Shown one piece after another: positions 33,471 to 45,923 of a stretch of 64,000 bases of DNA (its first letter is position 1; each line of letters starts with the position of its first letter). The stretch is from Bolinopsis microptera. Its lineage: Eukaryota; Ctenophora; Tentaculata; Lobata; Bolinopsidae. A model generated the notes under the pieces. That model saw only the letters and a program-made list of their open reading frames with translations. It was not told where the DNA came from and made no database searches. The position numbers were made by a program, and so were the translations under genes. The DNA lies in NCBI RefSeq assembly GCF_026151205.1, contig NC_087073.1:8099411-8163410 (forward strand). The letters run 5' to 3'.

Positions 33471-34359
33471 AAGATTAAAATCTGCGAAATGGTCAATATT
33501 TTCCACCGTATGTGGCTGGCGCGCGCGCGGTTCAAATGCAGTGCGCGCGTTTTATCCCTTAAATTGTAGTCGCGTGTTACAAAATGGCAAACTGGGACCT
33601 CTCTTTCTTTGCCATTTTCTGTTTCCTTCGTGAGTCATGGTGGCACATAGATTGGATGGAAGTCGAATAAAATCACCACTTAGTTTTTAAATGATAAAAT
33701 TAGCTGTGGAATTAGTCATGAGATGATAATCATCTCAGACTTATTAGAAATTTACATAATTATTCATTAGCATTACATTTCACAACTTTTTGATACTTTA
33801 CAAATATTATTTATCATGGCAATAAGAAAAAGTTTTAGACATTGACCATCGAAATACAGAGCATGCTAGTCAGTTACAAACCCAACATACTTCATTCACA
33901 AATTCGAGTTCTCTTTTTATCTGAGCGATCTCTGTCGTCCATTTCCACCGCTCTATTGAAGCTTACAAACATACCATCAGATATATTTTAAGTTATAAGT
34001 TTTCTACTTCAAACGAAAGAAAATTATAGGGTAAAATAAAGAAGAAATTGTCATATAAGCAGCGATCTGAACCTAAATAAACTGAATCTTATTAAATAAA
34101 TTCGGTTATTTTAATCTTAAATGTAACATCAACTGCTTTGTCCTCATCGAAACATTCATCGCTTACATTTTTAAAAATTCTGACGAAAAACAATACTGCC
34201 ATTCGTTTTCATGCTATGTAATATCCAGGATTAAAAAGATAACATGTCAATATGATAATTAATTCCAGTAACAAATCAACACGTTTATATTTCGTCCCGC
34301 AATTACTAAAAATCTAACATTAATTATGACCAGAAGAATTAAAAGGACAATAACATTTG
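33471..34359. other. Intergenic, 3' of LNPK
   Basis: GC-rich CGCGCG runs near 33520-33550, then AT-rich sequence that should include the LNPK 3' UTR. No gene seen. Confidence 0.45.
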
Positions 34360-37300
34360 CTAACATCCAGCGTCAACAGTTTCAGCTTTACGTATATTAA
34401 TTTCGTCTATTTCAGTTTCATCAAGTAAATCAGTTTCATCAAGCAAATCAGTTTCATCAAGTAAATCAGTTTCACTGAGAAGATCAGCTATATCTTTCTC
34501 AGGAGGGGGCAGATGTATGGTCGAATTAAGCTCCCCCTCTCCCTCTCTCTCCTCCTCCTCCTCCTCTTCCTCCTCGACCATGTCACTCTCACTTCCACTC
34601 TCCTCACTTTCATCAGGAGTACCAGGGAACATGTCAACACAGGGCTGCTCACCACTACTACCACACCCACTGTCTGATATCTCCTTTACAATAGGAGGTG
34701 CTTTGACCTGCAGGTTGGGTAGTTTGTACACGTTCTGCGCTGTGATGGAGGTGTTGCGCCGCGCGGGGTTTACTGTGTAACAGTAAGCACAGCGGAAGGT
34801 TGTGTACTCAAAGTCCTCTGGAAGTGCCATACCGTTGTGAGAATGGCACTGTGAACAGATTAGCGCTAATCGGTTATTAGGACCGTCTCCTATGACGAAC
34901 TCCACGAACTTGTCCATGGAAGTGCGGTCACATGGTAGGATCTGTAGAGGTTGAGGAGGTCCACCTGCTCTCTCATTCTTAACGTGTCCAGGTAGCAGGT
35001 ACTCTCTGACAATCTGTACTTGGGGCGTTCTGTTGGCAACTCCTGGAATAGTGTAACAATGGTTACAGTGTGATACTAGTATGTGTTACAATGGTTACTA
35101 AGGTTACAGTGTGTCTGTGTAACAATGGTTACTAAGGTTACAGTGTGTCTGTGTAACAATGGTTACTAAGGTTACAGTGTGTCTGTGTAACAATGGTTAC
35201 TAAGGTTACAGTGTGTCTGTGTAACAATGGTTACTAAGGTTACAGTGTGTCTGTGTAACAATGGTTACTAAGGTTACAGTGTGTCTGTGCAACAATGGTT
35301 ACTAAGGTTACAGTATGTCTGTGTAACAATGGTTACTAAGGTTACAGTGTGTCTGTGTAGTGTGTAACAATGGTTACTAAGGTTACAGTGTGTCTGTGTA
35401 ACAATGGTTACTAAGGTGACAGTGTGTCTGTGTAACAATGGTTACTAAGGTTACAGTGTGTCTGTGTAACAATGGTTACTAAGGTTACAGTGTGTCTGTG
35501 TAACAATGGTTACTAAGGTTACAGTGTGTCTGTGTAACAATGGTTACTAAGGTTACAGTGTGTCTGTGTAACAATGGTTACTAAGGTTACAGTGTGTCTG
35601 TGTAACAATGGTTACTAAGGTTACAGTGTGTCTGTGTAACAATGGTTACTAAGGTTACAGTGTGTCTGTGTAACAATGGTTACTAAGGTTACAGTGTGTC
35701 TGTGTAACAATGTTACTAAGGTTACAGTGTGTCTGTGTTACAATGGTTACTAAGGTTACAGTGTGTCTGTGTAACAATGGTCACTAAGGTTACAGTGTGT
35801 CTGTGTAACAATGGTTACTAAGGTTACAGTGTGTCTGTGTAACAATCGGTTACTAAGGTTACAGTGTGTCTGTGTTACAATGGTTACTAAGGTTACAGTG
35901 TGTCTGTGTAACAATGGTTACTAAGGTTACAGTGTGTCTGTGTAACAATGGTTACTAAGGTTACAGTGTGTCTGTGTAACAATGGTTACTAAGGTTACAG
36001 TGTGACACTAGAATGTAGACCCGACATTATGGCTATCTGAGCACACAAAGTAATCAATGACAGTTTACAATTTAAACCGACTACAGTTACATCGGGAACA
36101 TTTTATCAAAACTGTTCCTGAGTTCCTGGGCCTCGAATTACATTGTTTAAGGTTTGCGCAATAATATGAACGTCACAAACACAACTTAAGATCATTAAAA
36201 GGAGTTATTATAAAGCTTCTGGAACAATAACCTTCTAGAACCTTCTAGAACCCTCCTCCAGTTACACCATTAGTTTAACAATAAACAGGTTACAAGAGAT
36301 ATTCTGTCAGTCAATCTTTAACCACAATCCTATCACTAATCAACACACCCAACAAAGCGTGCATGTACAGTATTACTTGGGTAATTTGCTTGTATTTTTA
36401 TCCGGGTAAATCACGAATTAGACAGCGATAATCTCAATCTGTCAGATAGTAATTGTGCAAGAGGTGTTTAACGTTTTATCTACCATAATATACCAACATA
36501 ATATCACTTACAAAACATGTGCACTCTACTGCAATGACACATACAAAACGAAACATGTGCACTCTACTGCAATAACACATACAAAACGAAACATGTGCAC
36601 TCTACTGTAATAACACATACAAAACGAAACATATGCACTCTACTGTAATAACACATACAAAACGAAACATATGCACTCTACTGTAATAACACATACAAAA
36701 CAAAACATGTGCACTCTACTGTAATAACACATACAAAACGAAACATATGCACTCTACTGCAATAACACATACAAAACGAAACATATTGCACTCTACTGTA
36801 ATAACACATACAAAACGAAACATATGCACTCTACTGCAATAACACATACAAAACGAAACATGTGCACTCTACTGTAATAACACATACAAAACGACGCGAA
36901 ACATGTGCACTCTACTGCAATAACACATACAAAACGAAACATGTGCACTCTACTGTAATAACACATACAAAACGAAACATATGCACTCTACTGTAATAAC
37001 ACATACAAAACGAAACATGTGCACTCTACTGTAATAACACATACAAAACGAAACATATGCACTCTACTGCAATAACACATACAAAACGAAACATATGCAC
37101 TCTACTGTAATAACACATACAAAACGAAACATATGCACTCTACTGCAATAACACATACAAAACGAAACATGTGCACTCTACTGTAATAACACATACAAAA
37201 CGAAACATGTGCACTCTACTGCAATAACACATACAAAACGAAACATGTGCACTCTACTGCAATAACACATACAAAACGAAACATGTGCACTCTACTGTAA

Positions 37301-40300
37301 TAACACATACAAAACGAAACATATGCACTCTACTGTAATAACACATACAAAACGAAACATATGCACTCTACTGTAATAACACATACAAAACGAAACATGT
37401 GCACTCTACTGTAATAACACATACAAAACGAAACATGTGCACTCTACTGCAATAACACATACAAAACGAAACATGTGCACTCTACTGTAATAACACATAC
37501 AAAACTAAACATGTGCACTCTACTGTAATAACACATACAAAACTAAACATGTGCACTCTACTGTTATAACACATACAAAACTAAAGATCAGTACCGTGGT
37601 ATAATAACTGGTGAATGTTAACCTGTGGGAATGAGTTTGTCGCGTTTATCTGGGGTGGTCTGGGTAGCTGATGAGGACATCACTTTCTTCTGTATAGGGG
37701 TAACCTCCTTCAGGAGCTTACGCTGGGGTTTAACACTGCGTTTGGGAGGGGTTGCAGCGCGAGGTTGTGGGTTTGTGGCAGCCACCGGCCGGGTTGGAGT
37801 TGTGGGTTCTGCCTGAAATTACAGAGTTTAATATTACAGAGCAACATTTGGTATATTAAATACAAAATATTAATTGCAAATGTTACAGAGAACATTATCT
37901 ATCTACTGTAATTGTTAAACGACAATGGATTCTACATTTGAGAACTATTTGAATTTGACAATATGATTTTAATCAGACATACACATTACACGATCGTAAA
38001 ATCAACATAAACTTAAATAACACTTCCCATCTCAAGTCTCAAGATGTTATAAATAGGCCAGTGACAAAATTTAAAAAGTCACGGACCAATTTCCTACATT
38101 TCTTACAATTTCCTACATCTTTGCTAAACTTTCTAAATCCTATCTAAACTGTCTGAGCTCATTGACGCGATTATCGAAAACGAGCAGACATTTCCATTAC
38201 GTGTTTACTACGCACGTTTATATGACAGGGTAAACAAGCGGCCGCTGTAGGCAAGCTCGCTTACTCACTACAAAGGTAGATAATATCCTAGTAACCCAGA
38301 TTAGATAACACAGAGTTAGTGAGAAATGTGGTGGTTAAAGAAACTCGTAGATATTAGAAACTCAGACTCAAGTAGCAAGTTTAGACTGAAGTGTGTAATG
38401 TGGGTGATTGGTCTAGCAATAAAAATAATTACAGTTAGATATAGCAATACATAATTGCACTTTCATTTTGCTGGTACGATTTAAAGTTGATGGTTGAGAT
38501 ATTAGATCATAGGAAATTACAACCTATCCTTATTTTCTATTTGTATTTAAAATGGCGCACGATCTGTGCTGTTTTCAACCGCTTCTTTAAAATCTGGGAT
38601 CACTATTCAGAGAGTAACTTGGACCTTTGCTTTCTTCTGGAAAACAAACGATAAATCAAAGTAAGATTTAAATTGCTACATGGATACATGTAATGGATTT
38701 GAGTATATTTAAACATTTTATTTAAGGAGGCAACTCGAGCCTGACACAGAGAATCCAGTAAAACCAGAGTCGCATATATATTTTATATAACAATAAACGA
38801 GATGAAGGTGTACGGAAGTCTTCGTGACCAACATTTTTATTATGTTTACATTTATCGATCAATAACATAAACATTCACAGAATAACGTTAAATACCCAAA
38901 AAAGTTTATGATAGAAAGTTGAGTACCCGTCTGTCTGAAACTGAAAAAATACTAAATAACAAAATACCTCATGATTGCATGCAATCAAACGAAATGTGGG
39001 TCGCCAAAACACAGATATCGAGTGAAGGTGTAATTTCTCCTGTACAAGGATAGGCCCAGCTAATGATACTGAGTTTAAGTGTAATAATAATTGTACATAT
39101 TATGTCTGCAGTATTAGGTAATATTTCAGTGTACCTTACAAGACTTTTTCATAACGTACGAAATGCGACGGTTTTCCCGAAATTTCGCCATATTTTCGGA
39201 CCACCAAAATTTCGGTCGTCGTAATAGAATCCGTCGCATTATTTTTAGCACATTCCAATAATTGTGGCTTCATCGATTCATTTTGTTCTTGAAAAGTTAG
39301 TGATATGATGGTGGGACAAATAAACACAATATTCCATGATGAATTTAATGTCAAGTAATACGCTTATCCGAGAATCTTACTCCTGGGAGTACACTGGAGA
39401 ACAGCGTGAAACTGAATGAGTCGAGCCGGACCCCTTAAGTATAGAGGAAGATGAAGAAATCGATTTATAAGTTTCATTTTGTTTCAACATGATTTGACCG
39501 ATTTTTAGACAATTTTGAATTTCCTTTGTGTCAGAAAACAAAATGATGAAAAATACCCTTATTTTCTGTGACGTCCGAAATGTGACGGTTTTTGTTCAAT
39601 TTCGCCATATTTTCGGACCGCCAAAATTTCGGTCGTCGCAAATTGGTCCGCCACAAAAAAGTCTTGTAAGGTAGATCTGATGAGCTTACATTCTGCTATG
39701 TTCGAGAAGAGATTCACATGTATGATATGTATATTGTTAAGGATGTATACTTTTCTGCTCAAGATTACTTACGAACCGCGGCATAAATGATAACAGACTG
39801 GTTTATTGGTTTATATACCTTATCTTTGGATTTGGAAACGTTGCGACGTTGTCTGAGCTCCATATTAGGATGAGGTGTAACTGGTATGGGGGTGTTGGGG
39901 TTAGGAGGGGGTCCGCCCCCACGGGCTGGTGTCATCATCACTGAGTTGTTCAGCTGGGACGGACGTAATAAGGTTGATTCCGGGTCAAATCTGCAAGATA
40001 AGTTATCTTAGATAACATATAATCTTCTATTTCTGTTTAGATTTAAAACAAATTATAAGCATATGATTTATCAAAATGTACATTTTGCAACGTGGCATTA
40101 CCAACCAACCTCTCAAGAAGCTCCTTGGCATTTTTGAAGGATTCAGTCTCGATAACCTCTTCCAGAACTTTCTTCCGCTCAACTTTCAGCTCCGCCAGCT
40201 TGGTTCCGTATTTCTGATACCTGGAAGTGGAGAACATTATTATAAACATGATGTAGATTGTAGATTGTAGAACTCTGCTTAAAGGCTGTTTATACAGACA

Positions 40301-42828
40301 AACTTTAGCTTGCCTCATCATATGTAGCGGGAATGACGCGCAGTTAACCTGGCTACACGGTTACTTGGCTACACGGTTACTTAGAAACGCCTCTCCTTAC
40401 ATACATTACACGTGCCGTTGTGTGCCAGGCAGGGTTTACATGACGTTGACAACAAAGTGACAGTTTATATACAATATACTTATTATAAATATAATTGAGA
40501 TTTACAGTGATCCACCTGTAACACGTATAGAGGTATAGCTCGCTGGAACGAGTCCATCTTATTATTATCTGTATTTTAACATTTATCAAAATAGCCTCGT
40601 AGCTTGTTTTCAGCATGTTATATTTAAATTGTATCATACTTAATTTTCCTATTATAGAACGATCATTGGAATGTACATGAAGCAATTGTATCGATTAGCT
40701 CGTTTGCCGTCTGATTTTATTTATAACTTCTTCAATTAAATCATTTTCGCAACGAATTTCGCCAGTTATTTATAAATACTTAATTGTACTCGGACCATCG
40801 TGAAAATTAAAAACACATGAGAAATCACACGGTGTACACGATACAACATGACATTTTGTGTTTCCACTATCCGTGAAATGCAGCATCAGGTTAAGTAATA
40901 AGAACAATTAACGTACTTAGCAGAGAATGCAGTATCCTGCCGTTATCAGTTATGACTCATTACATAAACATAATTACCGACATAATTACTTGAACGTAAT
41001 TACCAGGCATTATGTATTTAACAACTGTTATAATCTGTATATTATGCATAGCATGCTCATAGCTGAAAACATGGCTGTATTTCCTACATGAAACTACAAA
41101 GTACTAAGCTTTGGTAAACACATTTGGTGGATTGGTCTACAGTTTATAAAATTAGAACTCATTTTTGCTGCATGGAAAATGGGCGACAACATTTAATTTT
41201 CAAAATGATCAGATCTTCATTCCCTCATTTGAAACTAGGCAGTGAGTCAGGAAAATATATTCAGACGATATTAAAAGTACAGCATTATCTATTCTATTAT
41301 TACAAAGCTCGGTGTAAGCAATCCTAATTTTCAGTAATGAATAAATATAACACACATAACGCCGGCACGCACAGGGATTATATTTCAATTTTTCCCGCGA
41401 CGCGAAGCACGAGGGATTATTATGAAAATAACGCCGACGTGCTTCAGCACGAGAGGTTATTTTAATATAACCTTGAGCCTGCCAGCGTTTTGTGTTTTAA
41501 ACACCTCTGGGGTGTTGCTAAGTGTATGCTAAGTGCTAGGGCTAATTCGTTTTAATATTTACCCTTTATTCTAGTAGCTATATGAGATCATTATGGAAAA
41601 TATGAAATGGAGTTTGGACGTATATTATACTACTGATAAATAAAACTAAGGTACTAAGGCAGTTGAAATTGGCTTTCTATTTCTAAATAGTTTCTTAATC
41701 CGAACGTTGAATGAATATCAATAAGCCTGGCAAGCGAAAAAAGGATTGATTCTGATAATCCCGGCTCCCGGAGGAGTTTATAATACACTAGTAAAGCGAC
41801 ACCTCCATACTCAATACACGACAGTATTTAAGTATAATAATATATATAACTCTACACCATGGTACACATTGCACTTGAGTAGTACACATAATCAACTACT
41901 CAATACACTACACCACTAACTAACACCACTAACTAACACCACTAACTAACACCACTAACTAACACCACTAACTAACACCACTAACTAATACCACTTACTA
42001 ACACCACTAACTGACACCACTAACACCACTAACTAACACCACTAATTCACACCACTAACTAACACCACTAACTAACACCACTAACTAACACAACTAACTA
42101 ACACCACTAACTAATACCACTTACTAACACCACTAACTGACACCACTAACACCACTAACTAACACCATTAATTCACACCACTAAATAACACCACTAAATA
42201 ACACCACTAACTAACACCACTAACTAACACCACTAACTAACACCATAACTGCACCACTAACCGTTTTTCTAGCAGATAGTTAACATATCTGTTGATAAGG
42301 AAGATGAATACAGGAGCTATAAAGAAAGGAGTAGCGTAGAGGATTCTGCGGGACCACGTTGGGGGGAAGAGGAGGAGATAGTAGCTTATAAAGGATATTA
42401 TGTAGAGAACTGAGGACCATAACACTATCGAGGATATCAGCTGAAAGTGAGAGTTGTTAGTATAGTTGATAGTTAGTATATAATAATAGTAAGTTAGTAT
42501 ATTATAGTAAGTTAGTATAGTATCTTTATACACTGAAAGTAGTATCTTAAATATCACTTTCAGTGTGCGAATAATTAAATATTCATTAAGGTGCTAAACT
42601 GGTATAATACTGAAGGGAAACTGGTATATAAAACTAATATAAAACCGGATCACAATGAAACCTTAATTTAATTGCAGATTTCACACACTCTCAGTTCCCT
42701 ACCTGGCGCTTGATGATAGCATTACGCTGCTGGGCCGTCTCTATCCGCTTAATCTCCGACTCGAGAAACTCCAGGTGTTCACGGAAGGATCTCTTGGTGG
42801 GCCACAACCTGGACAAGACCACACCCAT
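34360..42828 (-). CDS. LNPK: Lunapark, ER three-way-junction protein, six exons, 486 aa
   Basis: Exons in order: 42703-42828, 42262-42440, 40110-40220, 39819-39990, 37623-37812, 34360-35042. All borders are GT..AG and phases agree. Lunapark stabilises three-way junctions of ER tubules. The start MGVVLSRLW matches the family's N-myristoylated MGxxxSR start (Gly2, Ser6). A helix (residues 15-42) precedes two membrane spans (about 45-67 and 75-99) with a short FPPTWSRR loop, then the conserved coiled coil KVERKKVLEEVIETESFKNA and the LERFDP motif at the exon 3/4 join. A proline-rich linker (residues 140-260) leads to the Lunapark zinc ribbon C322-x2-C325-x18-C344-x2-C347 with HNGMALPEDFEY and NPARR. 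The tail is acidic with four in-frame LLDETD-type repeats. It lies downstream of PRPF31 on the same strand. Introns 2, 4 and 5 hold minisatellites or a MITE. Identity is secure. Confidence 0.93.
34395..34482 (-). repeat. In-frame 18-bp coding repeat in the LNPK tail
   Basis: The plus strand repeats AAATCAGTTTCATCAAG; on the coding strand this gives four near-identical LLDETD-type units followed by a degenerate ETEIDE. Copies differ only by synonymous A/G changes. Confidence 0.85.
35052..36007. repeat. 34-bp minisatellite in LNPK intron 5, about 28 copies
   Basis: Unit contains GTAACAATGGTTACTAAGG followed by TTACAGTGTGTCT. Each unit carries a short dyad (GTAAC..GGTTAC). Copies are over 95% alike by eye; one has a TGTGTAG insertion near 35358 and one an extra C near 35848. 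Confidence 0.95.
36500..37587. repeat. 38-bp minisatellite in LNPK intron 5, about 28 copies
   Basis: Unit contains ACACATACAAAACGAAACAT then (A/G)TGCACTCTACTG(C/T)AATA. Two variant positions (ATATGC/ATGTGC and CTGC/CTGT) alternate along the array, which could date its expansion steps. A GACGC insertion lies near 36893. Confidence 0.95.
39132..39673. mobile_element. MITE in LNPK intron 4, TACCTTACAAGAC ends
   Basis: TACCTTACAAGACTTTTT at 39132 matches AAAAAGTCTTGTAAGGTA ending at 39673. Two direct internal repeats of about 38 bp, around TTTCGCCATATTTTCGGACC, sit near each end. TA at both ends fits a TA-inserting family. No transposase. Confidence 0.75.
41917..42246. repeat. 13-bp minisatellite CACCACTAACTAA in LNPK intron 2
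   Basis: About 25 copies with drift (CACTTACTAA, CTGACACC, AATTCACACC). A block of about 125 bp containing the same run of variants occurs twice (about 41975-42050 and 42100-42175), so the array grew by a block duplication. It ends only about 15 bp from the exon 2 donor. Confidence 0.9.
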
Positions 42829-44059
42829 CCTAACAAACAGTGATTTATGACGTAAAGTTTCAAAAGACTTAGAGAAATTACACGACGTTTGATGTCTGAA
42901 TTTCTGTTACTGTACACGAATTAGTGAGATTATTGTTCTTAAACATTCCGCTGTCCGCTAATGTCTGTAAATTTTATGCCATTAGCTGGAAATTGACTAA
43001 AAGTCTGTTTATTTAATACTATTTCCACAAGTTAATATGAGATTGACGCAAAAGCCGAAAGAATATATGTCTATTTATTGGAAATTTTACATAGTGCAAA
43101 TCTGGGAGGATCAGTTATATTGTAACGCACATTATTTATTGAAATTTGAAACTGCTATATATAATTCTACATAATTATCTGTGCATATTGAAAGCTTCCG
43201 ACCATCGGAGCATGAATATAATCACTACACTCACACTAATACATACATTGCAACAACAGAGAGGCAAGTGATTTTAATATGGGCCTATCCATGACCAATA
43301 TCCTACGCAAGATTCAATTATTCTATAATACTTATGTAATATCTGCACAGGTGCAACTTCAAAGTTCAGCCGTGTAAAGTAACCAATTTGTTAATTTCAG
43401 AAACACACGAAGAAAGAAACGCCGAAATACATTAGTTCTGAAAAGATATCGAATAGGCGAATATGCTGCACAAGGTTAACGTAAAAATCAGCTGACGTAT
43501 GATCTATATACCTCTGCAAGAATAAAAGACGTCGAATATCGAAAGCTAAAGTGTGATTAAATTAGGATTACTAGTACACTTCGTTGTATAATGTAATACA
43601 AAGGCACAGGGATAACAAGTTATGCATCTTTCTATTAATACTTCAGCTCAGGGAATCAGGCTGGGACATAATATCCTATTACAAACCAGTAGTGTGTATG
43701 CGCATAATCGATAAAAACTGGTTTTAAAGACTAATGCTCAATGGGGCTAGGGGCTGGGGAGCTATACAAATACACATGACACGGATATCAACGATTATAA
43801 GATAGTAAGATCAAGGGCGTGACCGCGAATCATAATATATCTAGTAAAATAAACAAATAATCCATGGTATCAAAATATCGAATTAAAGCTTTATATATTA
43901 TAATAAAGATATTGAAAGTGTGAAAATCTTATCTCGCGAAAAATTGGAGCTCATTAAAAATGGCATGTTACTTTAAACTTCCAGATTATCGAATGGCGTT
44001 ATAACGATCCACTGTTAAAAATGTTATCAAATATTTAAAACTTCTGAAGAAAGTAAATA
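42829..44059. other. Intergenic between PRPF31 and LNPK
   Basis: About 1.2 kb, AT-rich, no gene seen. Should contain the PRPF31 3' UTR and the LNPK promoter. Confidence 0.5.
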
Positions 44060-45535
44060 TCAGCCCTTAGCGAGAGAATTTTTCGTGAATCCAAACCCAG
44101 CTGAGAAATAATTCTGAGACTTCGACCCCGCAGCCTTTGCCTCGGCAGCACTAGGATTCACGATCTCTAGCCCCTGGAGAGGTGTAAAGGCAATACTTGA
44201 AGCGGTCCCACTCCCAGACATTTGTTGTCTCACGGTTGACTTCCCTCCGTATATGGCTTGATCCTTCTGGATCTTTCGTTGTACTTTCTTCGATAACGTC
44301 AGAGCAGTCTTCTTATCAATAACAGCACCTCTGACCTTACCAGAACCGGCTTTTCCTATGTTACCAAGAGAGAACCCAAGATCATCCTGCAGCGCATCAT
44401 CTCCAAGTTGAGCAAAGTTCATCCTATTTGCTCGCCTCCTCAGTTCTGTGACAGCAGTTTTCTCCTTCATTTTCCTCACTCTTCTACCACCACGTTTCTT
44501 GCGAGGTTCATCGTCTGGTCTGGGTAATGCTCTGTTTCTAATCGAGGGAGGAGCTTCCTGCATTTTCTCTATCTTCAGGTTGACCTCGTCCAGGAACTGC
44601 TGCCCGATTGAACCGTCGCTTGATTGATGAGAAGCGTCTACCCTAGCAGCAAGGGTGCATTTTGCAGCTAATAGTTTGGCTGCTTTTCTGCGATATTCTT
44701 TAGGCAATACCTGCACTAAATCTGAATAAAACAATATTCCTGTGTGGGGCATAGCTTGAGATGAACTGAAACCAGAGAGAGTTTTCTTGGTCTGACCCAA
44801 AACTTGCACATTGCAACTAGGCATCTTCGAAAGAGCAGTTAGACCACCAGCCTGACCCATTAGCTTAGTGGCGACTGTAGTGCCGATAATACGAGACAAG
44901 TTAGGTGCTATCATAGCCATACGAGATTCAACATACTGGAGCACTGATTGTCTGATTTCTTCAAGCTCAAATGCAGCTTTACAAGCCTCAGTTAGTTTGC
45001 TAACCTGGTCCTCTTCTAAGGGCTTTCCTTGTGTGGTGGCAGCAGTTACACTCACTACCATCACAGTAGCTGAGGGCAGGAAGTTAAGTGTTTCGGTATC
45101 AAACTTATTCTTATGCAAATCGTTATTCAGATAGTTTACAGTTTTGATGAAATCCATTGGGTTTAACACGAGTGATTCCAGCTCAGGGAATCGTTCGTTG
45201 TACAAATCTCTTATGTACTTGTGAAGGAAGAATATCTCATTGTCAATTTCAACAGCCATATTATTGGAATCAACAATGAGATTATACTCGGGATGATTTT
45301 CAACAGGACCTATCGATTCTGCAGGCTTTTTAGAAAATACGTCAATAGCTTCCTTTATATCATCAAGTTTTTGGGAGTGAAGAAGGCGGTGGATGTTATT
45401 ATGATCAGTCGTGAAGTCAAGATTGTCAGTTTCCATTTTATCAGGATCATCTTTTATGTCGATCTCTGACGTTTCAAAAGTTGGGTCGTCATCGAGCTCA
45501 TCTAGATCAGCTAAAAGTTCATCAGCAAGAGACAT
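44060..45535 (-). CDS. PRPF31: Pre-mRNA processing factor 31 (U4/U6 snRNP), intronless, 491 aa
   Basis: Prp31 binds the U4 snRNA 5' stem-loop together with the 15.5K protein and bridges U4/U6 to U5 in the tri-snRNP, in the nucleus. An acidic N-terminus (MSLADELLADLDELDDD) leads to the Prp31 helical region. The Nop domain covers about residues 205-320 and is strongly conserved: APNLSRIIGTTVATKLMGQA, GLTALSKMPSCNVQVLG and GILFYSDLVQ, followed by RRKAAKLLAAKCTLAARVDA. The C-terminal Prp31 domain carries the basic RKKRGGRRVRKMKE stretch and NRMNFAQLGDDALQDDLGFSLG. Length is close to the usual 490-500 residues and no key part is missing. The gene has no intron, whereas many animal orthologues have over ten; it may be a functional retrocopy or reflect intron loss. 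The upstream ASB-like gene ends 388 bp before its ATG. Confidence 0.96.
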   Translation of the reverse strand: MSLADELLADLDELDDDPTFETSEIDIKDDPDKMETDNLDFTTDHNNIHRLLHSQKLDDIKEAIDVFSKKPAESIGPVENHPEYNLIVDSNNMAVEIDNEIFFLHKYIRDLYNERFPELESLVLNPMDFIKTVNYLNNDLHKNKFDTETLNFLPSATVMVVSVTAATTQGKPLEEDQVSKLTEACKAAFELEEIRQSVLQYVESRMAMIAPNLSRIIGTTVATKLMGQAGGLTALSKMPSCNVQVLGQTKKTLSGFSSSQAMPHTGILFYSDLVQVLPKEYRRKAAKLLAAKCTLAARVDASHQSSDGSIGQQFLDEVNLKIEKMQEAPPSIRNRALPRPDDEPRKKRGGRRVRKMKEKTAVTELRRRANRMNFAQLGDDALQDDLGFSLGNIGKAGSGKVRGAVIDKKTALTLSKKVQRKIQKDQAIYGGKSTVRQQMSGSGTASSIAFTPLQGLEIVNPSAAEAKAAGSKSQNYFSAGFGFTKNSLAKG

Positions 45536-45821
45536 GTCTGGACTGTGACAGCTACAACCTGAACGTATTTAAGTTAATTGGAAGTTGTTAAAAGGCATTT
45601 AATTGTATATGCTTCATGAGTTAAATAAACACTGTTCAATTGAATGAATAACATTGTGTGATCTATATTTGTACATTGATTTAGAAAACAGAAAAGGATA
45701 TCATGACTATGATATTCTCAACTCATTTTTGTTTGACAATTAGACAAAATGAATATGGTAAATAAAAATTAAGCAGACAATTCATACACTAAATTTTTAC
45801 TGAACAAGCAATTTGTGATAA

Positions 45822-45827
45822 TTTATT
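45822..45827 (-). promoter_or_regulatory. Candidate polyadenylation signal AATAAA of the ASB-like gene
   Basis: AATAAA on the minus strand about 97 nt past the stop codon of the ankyrin/SOCS gene and before the PRPF31 start. Its use is inferred from position only. Confidence 0.4.
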
Positions 45828-45923
45828 AATCGTAATCTGCTCCGTACCCGTTAAATTGAGTAGCGACTGTAACTGTAAAATGGACTGCATATTCAATCAT
45901 AATATAGAAAACATTGTTCCCCT

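Noticed and set aside
35052-37587. Regular direct repeats resembling a CRISPR array
   Set aside because: The units are strictly tandem with no unique spacers, and the region is an intron of an animal gene.
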